Numbered from the stretch's first letter, positions 33,764-45,440 are shown. The stretch is 64,000 nucleotides of DNA from Spirogloea muscicola (GCA_009602725.1 WELB01000102.1:372022-436021), one strand, 5' to 3'. Translations and numbers: made by a program. Notes: generated from the letters alone by a model not told the origin.

Positions 33764-36070
33764 AATACCTTGCTCCAGCGAGTATGCTGTGAACAACGCC
33801 TATCATGACTTCCAAAAGCACACCCTTCTTCCTGAACGTCAGCATCCCCGATCACCTTTGCAGGTGGAGAGTGTAAAGTCCCCACCCTTTACATGCCGTT
33901 TAAGCTTGGGTTGAACACTAAGGCGTAGTTTTGGCGCGCGGCCCAGTATCGTTGGCGTGCGACACATGGGCGACGCGCGAGAGTGACGAGCAGCGCGCCG
34001 CGGCTCGCCGGAGCTGCCGCCGCATGACCGCCGCACCACCGGCTACCCGGCGGTGCCGCCGGACTCGTATTGACATGCTTGTGACGCGTGTGGCACTGTG
34101 ACGCGCCTGGCGGCGCCGCGGCGCGCAGGGCGGCGCTGCGCAGGGCGGCGCCACGCCGCGCATGGCGGCGCCGCCGCCCTCACAATCGTATCTCCCTTGT
34201 CGGGCCCGCCTTCTCGAAGGTGGGCCTTGAGGCGAGCCTCCCAGAGACCCCTGGGGAGGGTGGCACAAGTAGCACTATAAGTAGGGCTGAGACCAGCCTG
34301 AGGTCACCCGGTCCAAGTCAGCGAAGCCCACCCCAGAGAGAGGCGCGCAGCCTGCTGCCGCCTGCTGCTGCAGCCCAACGCCAAAACCCGTCCCTGGAGA
34401 TCTATATCGGCTACTCTGAAGGTAGACTGCGGCTGCTCCCTTCGGGGACATTTGCTGGCCCGTACCGAGAGGTGAGTTACCGCCTGCCGGCGGCGCCTCA
34501 GTGCAAGGTATTTCGCTGCGTTTCAATGTGGTGCTTCTCTGTGCTGGGGTTTCGTCTCCAAACCACAGCGATCGAAACCAATAGTTACGTCCTAACCCCT
34601 AACCGTCTGTATAGGGCTCAGAACGTCACAGGGAGGCCGGAGCGCGTTCTGGCCGCAGTAAGCTTTACAGGTTACCTTCTGGAGGCTCAGCGGAGAGCTA
34701 AGCAGTCCTTCACAATTGCTCACAACCGGCAAAAGCAGTATGCTGATTTACGTCGCAAGAATGCAACCTTCGACGTGGGTGCCCCAGTGCTATTGAGCGA
34801 TAAGCACCTAGCCTTGCAGGCCATGGGTACGCACAAGTTGCTGCCCAAGTGGGTTGGACCCCTTTGTGCAGTGCGCGTGGTCGTTAAGTCGCATATGAGC
34901 TTGATTTACCGGCACAATGGCAATTCAGTTGTCTCAGCTCGAGCCATACCATACGGATGGCTGTGTCCAACCGCCCCCACCTCCCCTCGTTCTTGACAAC
35001 GAGGAAGAGTATAACGTGGAGGTAGTTTTGTCACACCGGGCCATACTCCGGGGCGTCTGTAAGTCTCGTAAGTACCATATCAAGTGGTTAGGCTCTGCGC
35101 CTAAGCACAGTACATGGGACTCTGGGCGGTCACTCTTGCCAATTGTCCTTCCCGTGTTCGACAGTATCTGACAGGACGCATTGCCTCTCTCTCCGTCGTC
35201 CAGTATCTTCTGTAGTGCTCCCTTCTTGTTTCCGAGGACGTGAACATCTAAGTGGGGAGGTATGTAACGTTCCCTCCATTTGGCAGTGCCACAGTGCCGG
35301 TAACCTTACATGATCGTATCGTATCTACCGTTTGGAAGTCCCAAACGGTACCGGTAGCTTTGCTCCACCGTATGTAGCTAAGTACGGTCCGAAGCTTACG
35401 TACCGCACGTGCACCCGCCCAGGGGGGCGCCGCTTCGTGCCTCCTTGGCGCCGTCCGAGGCGCCGCGTCGCGCCGCCCAAGGCGCCGCATCGCGCCTCCT
35501 TGGTGCCGCCCAAAGGGGGCGTCCCTTCGCGCCGCCAAGGGCCGTCGCTTCGTGTCCCCATTGGTCAAGCCCGCCCCTCCGAGAAGGGCCTTGGGGACAA
35601 CCCTCGTCACAACCTCAGGGGGAGGGGTGGCAGATGGAACGCTTATCAGTAGCAGCCGAGGTCAGACTCCTCAGTCAGACCCGTGACGCCAAAAGAGGCA
35701 CAGCCCTGCTGCTGGCTGCTGCTGCAGCCGCCGCCACAGCTCTGCTGCTGCCGCCTGCTGCCCAGCCTGCCGCCACAGCCTCGCTGCTGCCGCCTGCTGC
35801 CCAGCAGTCGCCGCAGCTCGTCGCTGCGGGCCTCGCCGGCTCTCTGTAAGTACCATGGGTGCGCCCCTTGCGGGGACAGCTGCTGACCTTCGGTCGAGTC
35901 GCCGCCTTCCGGCGGTGCCTCAGGGTAAGACTTCCGCTGCGCTATGGGCGCGCATCTGTGCGCTGTGTGCGCTGGCGTTCCACTCTGTACGGGGGTTGTC
36001 TTCAAAACACCCTTATCCGCAATCCAAACAGGACTTTCTGACCCTAACTGTGTGATTAGGGACAGGGACG
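33764..36070 (+). mobile_element. Ty3/gypsy element G1-g, 3' end with LTR-B, fossil
   Basis: Plus-strand end of integrase (33764-33871) and, after the LTR-D insertion, the integrase tail and chromodomain (34631-35200), then the polypurine tract AAGTGGGGAGGTA (35251-35263) and an LTR-B (35264-36070). The LTR holds TATA-like and CAG-rich leader sequence, GTAAGT near 35847 and the hairpin CCGCC-TTCC-GGCGG at 35902-35915. Left end lost; several breaks. Confidence 0.75.
33872..34630 (+). repeat. Solo LTR-D in G1-g
   Basis: A 759-bp LTR starting TGTAAAGTCCCCACCC and ending CAGAACGTCACA. The flanks GAGAG (33867-33871) and GGGAG (34631-34635) look like a 5-bp target duplication with one change. It includes AGGTGAGT at about 34470-34477 and the hairpin CCGCC-TGCC-GGCGG at 34480-34493. 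Confidence 0.8.
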
Positions 36071-37263
36071 ATAAAGCCCCACCCCCCCAAGAATCAATCC
36101 GGGGGATCGGCACGTTCTTGCTCAACACCTTCAGCAATCTATGACCCCGTGTACCTGACTATGCTGCCCTATTCCTGTCCTATTCATCCTCCTCCTTCAC
36201 TTGTTTGCATACATGCAAATCTTATCTGTCCTCATGGCCACGTCGGCGTCGTCATCTTCCACGAGCCAAATTGGGGCAGCGTTCTGCTCTCCTCAGCATC
36301 GTGGGCATCGGTGCAAGCCGCTCTGCTGTGCTTTGACTGCTCTGCGATTTGGCTGAGGGTCCTGTCCTCCACGAGTCATCCTGGGGCAGTGTTCTGCTCT
36401 TCACAGCATTGTGAGCATCGATGCAACCTGCTGTCCGCTGGCTTGCAAGGCTGCAGCAGCATTGGGCATAAGCTCCAAAACGGAGGAGCTACGGTAACGG
36501 TCGTATGCTCCAAGACGGAGGAGCTGCGCTTTTGGTTGTATGCTCGAAGACAAAGGAGCTGCGGTAACGGTCGTAAGCTCCAAGACGGAGGAGCTGCGGT
36601 ATCGGCTGTATGCACAAAGACGGAGGAGCTGGAGTATCGGCTGTATGCTCCAAGACAGAGGAGCCTTGTTCGGTAGCTGTCGTGTGGACCTGTGTCTGTG
36701 GTCCTTGCTGTCTGTGCAATCTTGCTTTTGTCATCGCCATCCTGCTGTGGTGCCATCCTGAAAGCAGCACTTGCCTCCCACCGCTGCCGTTCTGCAGCTT
36801 AATGTAAGAGACGGCAGGACCTTGGTCCGGCAGGATCGTGGTATCGTAAAATTGGTAGTGAAGGCGGCTGCGGTGGCGACGGCGGTCGTGGTGGTGCTAG
36901 CGGTTGTGCTGTGGTCTGCGAAGTTTGTCGTGGGGTTGTCATGATGGCCATGCCATGGTCGGATAGCGGGGCCTGCGCTTCAGCCGAGGCCTTGCACACG
37001 GCGTGGCAACGCAGCAACGTGCACGGGCTTTGATTCAAGATCATCACAGTTGTCCTTATCGGCAGCAGGTCGAGATGGCAGCGGCTCGACAATGTTGAAG
37101 TCGTCGTCGTCTGTTGTGGATTCAGGTCCGTCGTTGTCCAGTCTTTCAGTGGAAGGTCTCAAAGCAGAAAAAGGAGCTTAGGTCATGTAGCCGTCTAGCG
37201 TGAGATGGCGCTGTCGTCGCGCTATTCCTCAGTCGCTCGTCGTCGTCGTCGTTGGATAGCTTC
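36071..37263. other. Unique region with weak open frames
   Basis: No transposon similarity except at the edges. The minus frames 37162-36980 (acidic: TTDDDDFNIVEPLPSRP) and 37092-36799 (Pro-rich) have no recognised domain; they could be host exons, but no gene model can be supported. The minisatellite at 36473 lies here. Confidence 0.4.
36473..36665. repeat. 35-bp minisatellite, about 5.5 units
   Basis: Units of 35 bp with consensus CTCCAAGACGGAGGAGCTGC followed by GGTATCGGCTGTATG. Repetitive open frames on both strands are a by-product: 35 is not a multiple of three, so each unit shifts the frame. Confidence 0.9.
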
Positions 37264-38270
37264 TGTAACGTTTCCTCCGTTTGAGAGTGCTAACGGTGCG
37301 CGACCTTACAAGAGCGTAGCGTTTCTACCGTTTGGAGTCCCAAACGTTGCGGGTAACTTGGCTGCACTCCGTGGAGCTAAGTACGGTTCGAGGGTCCCGG
37401 GCTCCGTACCCCGTCCGCACGCCTCAGGCTCACGCCCTACGAGCTGGCCGGGTGGGTCAGCTCTCCCTCAGGCCAGCGCCTTGCGGGCTGGCAGGGTGGG
37501 CCAGCTCTCCCTTCAGGCCAGCGCCCTGCGAGCTGGCCGGGTGGGCCAGCTCTCCCTCAGCAGTACCCTGCCGGCTGGCCGGATTGGCCAGCTCTCTTGG
37601 CCTCATGGCCGCATAGCCTCGGTCCTGTGTCCTCATGGCCTCAGTCCCTTGGCCCCGTGAGCCAGGCTATTGGCCTGGCGCGCCACTTCCTTGGCGCTAG
37701 TCACTGTGCAGCGCGCCAGGCCCTTGGACTCACGCGCCGGCCTCTTGGCGCTAGTCCCTTGGACTCGTGCTACAGGCCTCTGGCCCTGTGTGCCAGCTTC
37801 TTGTATTCGTCGTGTCCCCTTGTCAGGCCCGCCCCTCCAAGGGAGGGAGGGCCCTGGGGGCGACCCTCGTCACACCCTCAGGGGAGGGGTGGCAGGAGAA
37901 CCGCTATAAGTAGTGGGCCTTGGTCAGACTCCGGGGGGAGTCGACCAACGCCCGAGAGAGACACAGCCCTGCGGCTGCCTAGCCAGCCCCGCTGCTGCCT
38001 GCTGCTGCCGCCGCCGCCACAGCTCTGCTGCTGCCGCCTGCTGCCAGCCCGTCGCCGCAGCTCATCGCTGCGGGCCCTGCCGGCTCTCCGTAAGTCTATT
38101 GGTAGAGTCACCGCCCTAGGGCGGTGCCTCAGATAAGACTTCCGCTGCGCTCGGTTCACGTATGTGCGTCGGCTTTCTCCTGTATGAGGGTTGTCTCCAA
38201 AACACCCTATGCTCGAATTCAAACCAGGACACCTAACTCTAACTGTGTGATTAGATGCAGAGATGTCACA
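37264..38270 (+). repeat. Solo LTR-A with target duplication; start of a tandem array
   Basis: A 1007-bp LTR from TGTAACGTTTCCTCCG to AGATGTCACA, flanked by GCTTC (37259-37263 and 38271-38275). It carries TATAAGTA near 37906, GTAAGT near 38090 and the palindromic hairpin CACCGCCCTAGGGCGGTG at 38109-38126. Confidence 0.85.
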
Positions 38271-38920
38271 GCTTCCTTCTTGCGTGCGAGGAACCCGGCT
38301 TCGTGGGTGGTGGCGGTGTTGGGTGATGGCGGTGTTGCTTTTGGCGGCGCTCCGCCAGAGGCTGCGTGCCTGCCGCAGGCGTCCGCTCTGGTGCGGCAAC
38401 TTACCCGAAATTCTGGCTGTAGTCCGTTCGTCCCGGCTCTGGCCCTGTGTTCCAGCCTCTTGTAATCCTCGTGTCCCCTTGTCAGGCCCGCCCCTCCAAG
38501 GGAGGGCGCTGGGGGCGACCCTCGTCACACCCTCAGGGGAGGGGTGGCAGGAGAACCGCTGTGAGTAGTAGGCCTTGGCCAGACTCCGGAGTCCGACCAA
38601 CGCCCGAGAGAGACACAGCCCTGCTGCTGCCTAGCCAAACCCGCTGCTGCCTGCTGCTGCCGTCGCCGTCACAGCTCTGCTGCTGCCGCCTGCTGCCAGG
38701 CCGTTGCCGCAGCTTATCGCCGCGGGCCCTGCCGGCTCTCCGTAAGTCTATTGGTAGAGTCACCGCCCTAGGGCGGTGCCTCAGGATAAGACTTCCGCTG
38801 CGCTCGGTGCACGTATCGTCGGCGTTCTCCTTTATGGGGGTTGTCTCCAAAACACCCTATGCTCGAGCTTAAACCAGGACACCTAATTCTAACTGTGTGA
38901 TTAGATGCAGAGATGTCACA
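38271..38920 (+). repeat. Tandem unit 1: 161-bp flank plus truncated LTR-A
   Basis: Flank segment S1 is 38271-38431 and LTR-A 3' part P1 is 38432-38920 (489 bp). The same pair recurs at 38921-46981 (split by the full-length element), and the flank alone recurs at 46982-47146. Confidence 0.85.
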
Positions 38921-38951
38921 GCTTCCCTCTTGCGTGCGAGGAACCCGGCTT

Positions 38952-39845
38952 TGTGACATCTCTGCTCTTAATCACACAGTTAGAGTCAGAATGTCCTGGT
39001 TTGGATGAGTATAGGGTGTTTTGGAGACAACCCTCATACAGGAGAACGCCAACGTACATACGCGCACAGAGCGCAGCGGAAGTCTTACCCTGAGGCACCG
39101 CCCTAGAGCGGTGACTCTACCAATAGACTTACAGAGAGCCGGCAGGGCCCGCAGCGATGAGCTGCGGCGACGGGCTGGCAGCAGCCGGCAGCAGCAGAGC
39201 TGTGGCGGCGGCGGCAGCAGCAGGCAGCAGCGGGGCTGGCTAGGCAGCCGCAGGGCTGTGTCTCTCTCGGGCGTTGGTCGACCCCGGGAGTCTGACCAAG
39301 GCCCACTACTTACAGCGGTTCTCCTGCCACCCCTCCCCTGAGGGTGTGACGAGGGTCGGCCCCAAGGCCCTCCCTTGGAGGGGCGGGCCTGACAAGGGGA
39401 CACGACAAACACAACAGGCTGGCACACAGGGCCAGTGGCCTTTAGCACGAGTCCAAGGGACTAGCGCCAAGAGGCCGGCGCGCGAGTCCAAGGGACTGGC
39501 GCGCTGGACAGTGACTAGCGCCAAGGAGGTGGCGCGCCAGGCCAATAGCCTGGCTCACGGGGTCAAGGGACTGAGGCCATGCAGCCATGAGGACTGGAGA
39601 GCTGGTCAATCCGGTCGGCCCGCGGGGCGCCGGCCTGAGGGAGAGCTGACCCACCCGGCCGGCCTGCAGGGCGTGAGCCCGAGGCGTGCCGACAGGGTAC
39701 GGAGCCCGGGACCCTCGAACCGTACTTAGCTACACGGAGTGCAGCCAAGCTACCCGCACCGTTTGGGACTCCAAACGGTAGATACGTTACGCTCATGTAA
39801 GGTTATCGCGCGCCGTTGGCACCTTCAAACGGCGGAAACGTTACA
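38952..39845 (-). repeat. 3' LTR (family A) of the full-length G1
   Basis: 894 bp. In element orientation it runs TGTAACGTTTCCGCCG to GATGTCACA and matches 45455-46353 throughout with few differences. Confidence 0.92.
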
Positions 39846-39858
39846 TACCTCCCCACTT
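39846..39858 (-). promoter_or_regulatory. Polypurine tract of full-length G1
   Basis: In element orientation TAAGTGGGGAGGTA directly precedes the 3' LTR. The same motif precedes the LTRs at 28301, 32145, 35264 and 60540, supporting its role as plus-strand primer. Confidence 0.85.
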
Positions 39859-39910
39859 AGATGTTCACGTCCTCGGGAACAAGAAGGGAGTACGACAGAT
39901 ACCCAGGGTG

Positions 39911-42900
39911 TTAAGCCCTGCCTTCCCGGCGGGAAGGTTTTGGACGACGGAGAGAAGAGGCTTGGCATCCTGTCAAATACTTCTGGACGCGGGAAGGGCA
40001 ATTGGCAAGATTGGCCGCTGGTTCCCAGGTATTGTGCTCAGGCCCAAAGCCGAGCCACTTGATGAGGTACTCACGGGACTTACGACGCCCACGGAGAGTG
40101 TCCCGGTGTGACAAGATCTCCTCCACTTGAAACTCCTCCGCGCCATCAACGACGAGGGGAGGTGGGGGCGGTTGGACACGGCCATCCGTATGGTATGGCT
40201 CGAGTTGAGACACATGGAAAACGTTGTGGATTTTCCAATGTACCGGTGTATCAATCTCATATGCGACCTTGCCGACAAGGCGCATGACACGGAAAGGTCC
40301 AACCCACTTTGGTAGCAACTTAGGCGTACCAACAGCCCGCAAGACTAAGTGCTTAGTGCTCAAGAGCACTTGGGCACCGACGTCGAAGGACACATGCCTG
40401 CGACGGCGATCAGCATACTGCTTTTGCCGGTTCTGAGCAATTATCAAGAATTGCTTAGCCCTCTGCTGAGCTTCCAGGAGAGTACCGGTAAAGCTTACAG
40501 CGGCCGGAACGCGCTCCGGCCTCCCCACCTGCAAAGGTGATCGGGGATGCTGACCATAATTCAGGAAGAAGGGTGTGTTTTTGGTAGAGTCATGAAAGGC
40601 ATTGTTCACAGCATATTCCGCTGGAGCAAGATACACATCCCAGTCAGTTTGACTGGGGTTTACGAAGTGCCTGAGCATGTCTTCCAAAACCCGGTTCATC
40701 CGTTCGGTCTGACCGTCCGTCTGGGGATGGAAAGCCGTGGACATGGATTGCTTCGTGCCGAGAAGCCTGCACACTTCTTTCCAGAAGTGACCCGTGAAGC
40801 GAGGATCGCGGTCAGACACGATGCGCTCGGGTACTCCGTGCAGTTTCCATACGCGGTCCACAAATATGCCAGCGAATTCCTTAGCGGAAACCCTTGTGGT
40901 CGTAGGTACAAAGTGCACCATTTTACTCAAACGATCCACAAACACGACAATGGCGTCATAGCCGTTGCGCGTCTTGGGCAACTGGGTGATGAAATCCACA
41001 CTGACATCAGACCAGTTTCGCGGTGGAATAGCCAAAGGTTGGAGCAACCCGGCAGGCTTGTGAGAGCGTGCCTTACTACGCTGGCAGGTGGCACAAGTCT
41101 TCACAAAAGACTTTACGTGACTTGACAAGCGCGGCCACCAAAAGAGAAGCTGGATAGCTTTCTTTGTCTTTCCCATACCCAAATGACCACTGTACGGAGG
41201 CTCATGCATCTCTTGCATGATACTAGTGCGCAAGGCATTGCAGTTGGGCACCACAATGGCGTCACCTCGCCACCAGAAGCCTTGGTCATGTACTACTGTG
41301 CGTGGTTTGGTTGCAGATGCAAACCAAGGGTCTGTGCCATACCCATCACGAATACGCACATACAGCTCAGAGAGGTTGGTGGTGCTCTGCGCTGCGGCCC
41401 CACGGGTAGGCCGCACGTCTGCAGTCTGAACCCTTGTGGCACACAAGACAGGCGCCACAGCAGCCCCTACAATGTTGCGGCTCACCGGGTCCGCCACATT
41501 GATACGTCCAGGGCGGTACAACCACTGGAATCGGAATTGTGCCATGCTCTCAGCCCACCGAGCTTGACGCCTGCTCAATTGCTGCTGTGTGTGAAAGTAG
41601 GTCAACGGGCAATGATCCGTTACGACCGTAAATTCGACACCCTCGAGATAGCATCGCCACACACGGAGGGCGTGCACAACAGCAAGGAGCTCCTGCTCAC
41701 CCGTAGTATAATTTCGCTCTGCAGGACTGAGCAGGCGACTTTCGAATGCTACGGGATGACCCTCCTGCAGGAGAACGGCACCAATGCCGATCAAAGAGGC
41801 GTCACATACGACTTCATACGGCACGCCTTCTCGAGGCAAAGCCAAAACGGGTGGTGATACCAGGACCCGTTTTATATCCTCAAACGCCTTCTGGCATTCG
41901 GACGTCCACCCCCATGGTACGTCCTTACGAGTGAGCTTCGTAAGAGGAGATGCCATGCTTCCATATCCTTGAAGGAATTTTCGGAAATAGTTTGCGAATC
42001 CCAAAAAGGAACGCAACTGCGGCACAGTCCGCGGCACAGGCCAGTCCTTTACTACTACTGTCTTTTTGGGGTCGACGCGCACCCCGTCTTTGCCCACCAC
42101 ATGCCCTAAGTACGTTAACTCGGGCTGGTTGAATACACACTTGGAGGTCTTGGCATACAGATGGTTTTCACGTAGCAACTGCAGAACTTTCCGCAGGTGG
42201 CGTACGTGATCCTCAGGCGTTTTACTGAACACCAGTATGTCATCCAGATAGACCAGCACGAAGTCATACAAAAGGGGGCCAAATACTTTCGTCATCACTG
42301 CCTGAAACGTGGCAGGTGCGTTGGTCAGACCAAAGCTCAGCACCTTGAATTGGAAGTGTCCGACAGGCGTACGAAACGCTGATTTCGGAACGTCCTCAGG
42401 AGTGATACGAATTTGATGATACCCACTTTGCAAGTCGAGGGAACTGAACACTTTAGCTTCCGCGAGACGATTGAAGAGATCATCGATACGAGGCAACGGG
42501 TATCGGTTCTTGACAGTGAGCTTGTTGAGGGCTCGGTAATCGATGCACATCCGGAGACTACCGTCCTTCTTCTCAACGAAGAGGATAGGCGCACCATACG
42601 GGGACTGAGAGGGCTCAATGTGGCCCTTACGGAGCAATTCCGTCACTTGGGATTTCATCTCTCGAAATTCGAGAGGACTCAGTCGATACATGGGACGGTA
42701 CGGCGGCACAGCGCCAGGCTCCAATGGAATTGTATGAGCCACGCCTCGATGGGGAGGCAATCCGTCTGGAAGTGCATCCGGGAACACATCCGAATACTCT
42801 GCCAACAACTTGTCAAGAGCCGGACTACGTGAGGCCACGAAGCTCACTGCAGAGTCAGGGGGAGACTCAGCATTCACAACACCCAAATATGCAGCCGAAG

Positions 42901-43057
42901 CTGGTTGTTTGCGAAGAAGCTTCTTCATCCGCACAGCTGAAAGCCGCAGAGAAAAGTCTCGCATGGGTGGTGGTACACACGAATTGTCGACGTTGTGCAA
43001 TTTAAAACGACGAGGACCACAGCGGCCCACACAAGTGCGCTGTTTACAATCAAGCAC
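39911..43057 (-). CDS. G1 pol: reverse transcriptase, RNase H, integrase, chromodomain
   Basis: One open frame of 1048 residues. Reverse transcriptase covers roughly residues 120-300 with the YLDDI active-site motif near 270. RNase H is about 390-500. The integrase zinc-binding part is near 600-660, with CATCQRSKA, and the catalytic core about 680-840, with the DRDPRFTGHFWKEV stretch. A chromodomain near 985-1035 reads REYLIKWLGFGPEHNTWEP. In chromoviruses this last domain is known to steer integration toward marked chromatin. Domain order RT-RNaseH-integrase defines Ty3/gypsy as opposed to Ty1/copia. Confidence 0.93.
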   Translation of the reverse strand: MLDCKQRTCVGRCGPRRFKLHNVDNSCVPPPMRDFSLRLSAVRMKKLLRKQPASAAYLGVVNAESPPDSAVSFVASRSPALDKLLAEYSDVFPDALPDGLPPHRGVAHTIPLEPGAVPPYRPMYRLSPLEFREMKSQVTELLRKGHIEPSQSPYGAPILFVEKKDGSLRMCIDYRALNKLTVKNRYPLPRIDDLFNRLAEAKVFSSLDLQSGYHQIRITPEDVPKSAFRTPVGHFQFKVLSFGLTNAPATFQAVMTKVFGPLLYDFVLVYLDDILVFSKTPEDHVRHLRKVLQLLRENHLYAKTSKCVFNQPELTYLGHVVGKDGVRVDPKKTVVVKDWPVPRTVPQLRSFLGFANYFRKFLQGYGSMASPLTKLTRKDVPWGWTSECQKAFEDIKRVLVSPPVLALPREGVPYEVVCDASLIGIGAVLLQEGHPVAFESRLLSPAERNYTTGEQELLAVVHALRVWRCYLEGVEFTVVTDHCPLTYFHTQQQLSRRQARWAESMAQFRFQWLYRPGRINVADPVSRNIVGAAVAPVLCATRVQTADVRPTRGAAAQSTTNLSELYVRIRDGYGTDPWFASATKPRTVVHDQGFWWRGDAIVVPNCNALRTSIMQEMHEPPYSGHLGMGKTKKAIQLLFWWPRLSSHVKSFVKTCATCQRSKARSHKPAGLLQPLAIPPRNWSDVSVDFITQLPKTRNGYDAIVVFVDRLSKMVHFVPTTTRVSAKEFAGIFVDRVWKLHGVPERIVSDRDPRFTGHFWKEVCRLLGTKQSMSTAFHPQTDGQTERMNRVLEDMLRHFVNPSQTDWDVYLAPAEYAVNNAFHDSTKNTPFFLNYGQHPRSPLQVGRPERVPAAVSFTGTLLEAQQRAKQFLIIAQNRQKQYADRRRRHVSFDVGAQVLLSTKHLVLRAVGTPKLLPKWVGPFRVMRLVGKVAYEIDTPVHWKIHNVFHVSQLEPYHTDGRVQPPPPPLVVDGAEEFQVEEILSHRDTLRGRRKSREYLIKWLGFGPEHNTWEPAANLANCPSRVQKYLTGCQASSLRRPKPSRREGRA

Positions 43058-43069
43058 GGATGCTGTGGC

Positions 43070-43663
43070 TTAGAGCCAATCGTCACCTAAGATCACATCA
43101 AAGGTAGACGACAAGTCGATGACTTGACAAGACACAACCGTCTTGTAACTTTGGATGCGAAGGGGCACTTTGCAAAGGCCCAAGACTTTTACATTGTGAC
43201 CATTGGCCATTGTAGCTTGCAATACATCAATGGGTTGCACAGGCAAACCATTGTTACACACAAAAGTCTTACTAGCACAGGATACCGAAGCACCTGTGTC
43301 TATAAGGATTTGGGCTGGTTGACCAGCCGCTAGGCTGGTGAACAGCATACTTGGCGTCGAAGCACAAAGTGCAACGTCACCTGCCGAAGCAAGACTGAAT
43401 TTGCGAACTACATAGATGAGAAGTTTCCTGGGTGATCCAGCAGCACCAGGTACTACGTGGGGATGGCTTGCTGTGTAGCGACAGAGCAAGGACAGGCCCG
43501 GTGGTGGTAGAGGATTCAGTCCTCGCCTGCATCGGACGATGAGAAACACAGGGTCGTGAGCCCCATGATGATTCACCCACTTCAGATACATTTGAGCAGC
43601 TGATTGCACTTGGTTGCGGGGAACCCAGACAACAAGGGGACCACCTTTCACCAAGGCCTGCAT
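43070..43663 (-). CDS. G1 aspartic protease region
   Basis: A 197-residue frame with the retropepsin motif LIDTGASVSC and, near its end, VILGDDWL. It lies between gag and pol on the minus strand, in the usual gypsy order. In this family the protease is normally made as part of a gag-pol polyprotein. Confidence 0.85.
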   Translation of the reverse strand: MQALVKGGPLVVWVPRNQVQSAAQMYLKWVNHHGAHDPVFLIVRCRRGLNPLPPPGLSLLCRYTASHPHVVPGAAGSPRKLLIYVVRKFSLASAGDVALCASTPSMLFTSLAAGQPAQILIDTGASVSCASKTFVCNNGLPVQPIDVLQATMANGHNVKVLGLCKVPLRIQSYKTVVSCQVIDLSSTFDVILGDDWL

Positions 43664-43728
43664 TAGCGTATGCAGGGAGCGAGCGTACTACGGGTACAGG
43701 AAACTGCGGACAAGCATGTCCTACATGG

Positions 43729-45027
43729 TCACACAGCATGCGCATCATTCAGTTGAGGACTCCACACGGTACTTGAGGAAAGGCACTCACGTGTGCCCTT
43801 GCCTTTATACTGCCCCTTGGGGCCGGGTGGAGCCGATTTGCCTGATGATGGGTGCTTGGGAGCTTGGGTGCAATCACGGATGCGATGGCTCTTCTGGCCA
43901 CACCGGTAGCAAGCCCGGTCCTCTTCGGGGACAAAGGACGCGGGCTTGACTGGGCGCCGTGGCCCCACATAGGGCTTGCCAGTGGTGTTTGGCATACTAC
44001 TGGGGCGACGCTTCGAAGATGAAGGCGCAGCCGGAACGACGACTTCTGCCAGGGGACGCTTGCGCGGATACATCGCGAAAGTGATGCGCGCTTGCTCAAT
44101 CAAGCGATCCAGAGTGTCCACTGGCTGGAAGGTTACAGCATCCAATTGGGCAAGGAGGGCCACGTGCTCGGGTAGACCTGCCTTAAAACGCTGGCACTGG
44201 TCAGCGTTGTCCATGGGCTTGGTGTCGAGCTTCGACAACAGCATGTGGAAGCGCCGCACATAGTCTTCGAAGTCGTTATTACTCATGCGGATAACATCAA
44301 GTTCATTTCTCGCATTGAGTTCGGCGTGCACCTCGCCGTACATACTTGACAACGATCTTACGAAGAAATCCCACTGATTGTACACAACGGAAGTGGAGGA
44401 TTTCTTGACGCTTTCCCACCACTGGGCGGGATCGCCTGAGAGATACGTGGCCGCGAGCCCGACACGGTGTTGTGTGCCGGTACCACATTGTACGAACCAC
44501 GCAAGAATCTCGGCAAGCCAAGCGTTGAGGCCGCCGCGGAAGGACTGTCCACTGAACTTGGCCGGTGAGGCGGGCTTGGCACGCCCCACCTGCGACTCAC
44601 GGAGTTTGGCCTTGAGTTTTCGGACACGCTTTTCGCCCTTGGTTACTCGGGCGACAAGCGCTTGTACTTCTTCCAACAGCGCTCCCGAGAAGGAAGCTAC
44701 TGCTGGGTCCCCACACACCGGGACCGCAGCCTCGTGGAGCTCCTGAAGGCGCGCACTGCGCCTTGCGTCGTCGGAGGTTAAAACGTCCGGAGCCGTCGGA
44801 GCCGTCGCCTGGAGCTCCCCTAGATCGTCGGCAAGATCCTCGACCTCAAGAGGTGGAACAGCCGGTGGAGGAGGACTAGGGCATGTACTGGAGTCCGGCG
44901 ACTCCATGCCTGATACCACACACTGACGGATCAAGTCAGATGCGGCAGACATATCGAGGATCCATACTGGCAAGAAGTACTCAGAAGGACTGGTGCCCCA
45001 GACCCACGAGCAATCAAGACAGCACAT
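43729..45027 (-). CDS. G1 gag
   Basis: A 432-residue frame. A retrotransposon gag core runs from about residue 170 to 300 (AQWWESVKKSS, EVHAELNARNELDVIRM, CQRFKAGLPEHV), followed by a basic Ser/Pro-rich segment and a CCHC zinc knuckle (CYRCGQKSHRIRDC) near the C terminus. A coiled-coil-like stretch lies before the core. Gag forms the virus-like particle and binds element RNA. Confidence 0.9.
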   Translation of the reverse strand: MCCLDCSWVWGTSPSEYFLPVWILDMSAASDLIRQCVVSGMESPDSSTCPSPPPPAVPPLEVEDLADDLGELQATAPTAPDVLTSDDARRSARLQELHEAAVPVCGDPAVASFSGALLEEVQALVARVTKGEKRVRKLKAKLRESQVGRAKPASPAKFSGQSFRGGLNAWLAEILAWFVQCGTGTQHRVGLAATYLSGDPAQWWESVKKSSTSVVYNQWDFFVRSLSSMYGEVHAELNARNELDVIRMSNNDFEDYVRRFHMLLSKLDTKPMDNADQCQRFKAGLPEHVALLAQLDAVTFQPVDTLDRLIEQARITFAMYPRKRPLAEVVVPAAPSSSKRRPSSMPNTTGKPYVGPRRPVKPASFVPEEDRACYRCGQKSHRIRDCTQAPKHPSSGKSAPPGPKGQYKGKGTRECLSSSTVWSPQLNDAHAV

Positions 45028-45440
45028 GCGTTATACCTCCAAACCACAAAGCTGTACGAACAGCAAGAGGGAGGGACCAGGAGTGGACGAACCAACCAAG
45101 TCCTGGCATACGGTCAGACTTTGCCGCCCACCGGCGACCGGGTTCGCTTCCGTGCCGTACTGGCCGGCAATCCGCCGGACACGGGTGGTTTACGCTGGTA
45201 CGTGCTGACCTAACACGATAGCTTGTTGCCGGGACGAAGAGCCACTTGGCATCTTGAGGGCCCCGTACGTGGATGTCGAAGGCGAGAGGGTGGCACACGT
45301 GCCGCTTCGCCGATGACAGGTCCACGTCTACGCTGGAAAATTGCACTCGAATGAGAAAAAAATAGTCCAGCATACAGAGGGATCCATGCACTGTCAGCAG
45401 TAAAACACAACCTTTTACTTGACTGGCCAGATGCAAGAAC

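Noticed and set aside
36376-36770. Repeating reverse frames rich in YSRYSSSS-like stretches
   Set aside because: Produced by the second 35-bp minisatellite, whose period shifts the frame at each unit.
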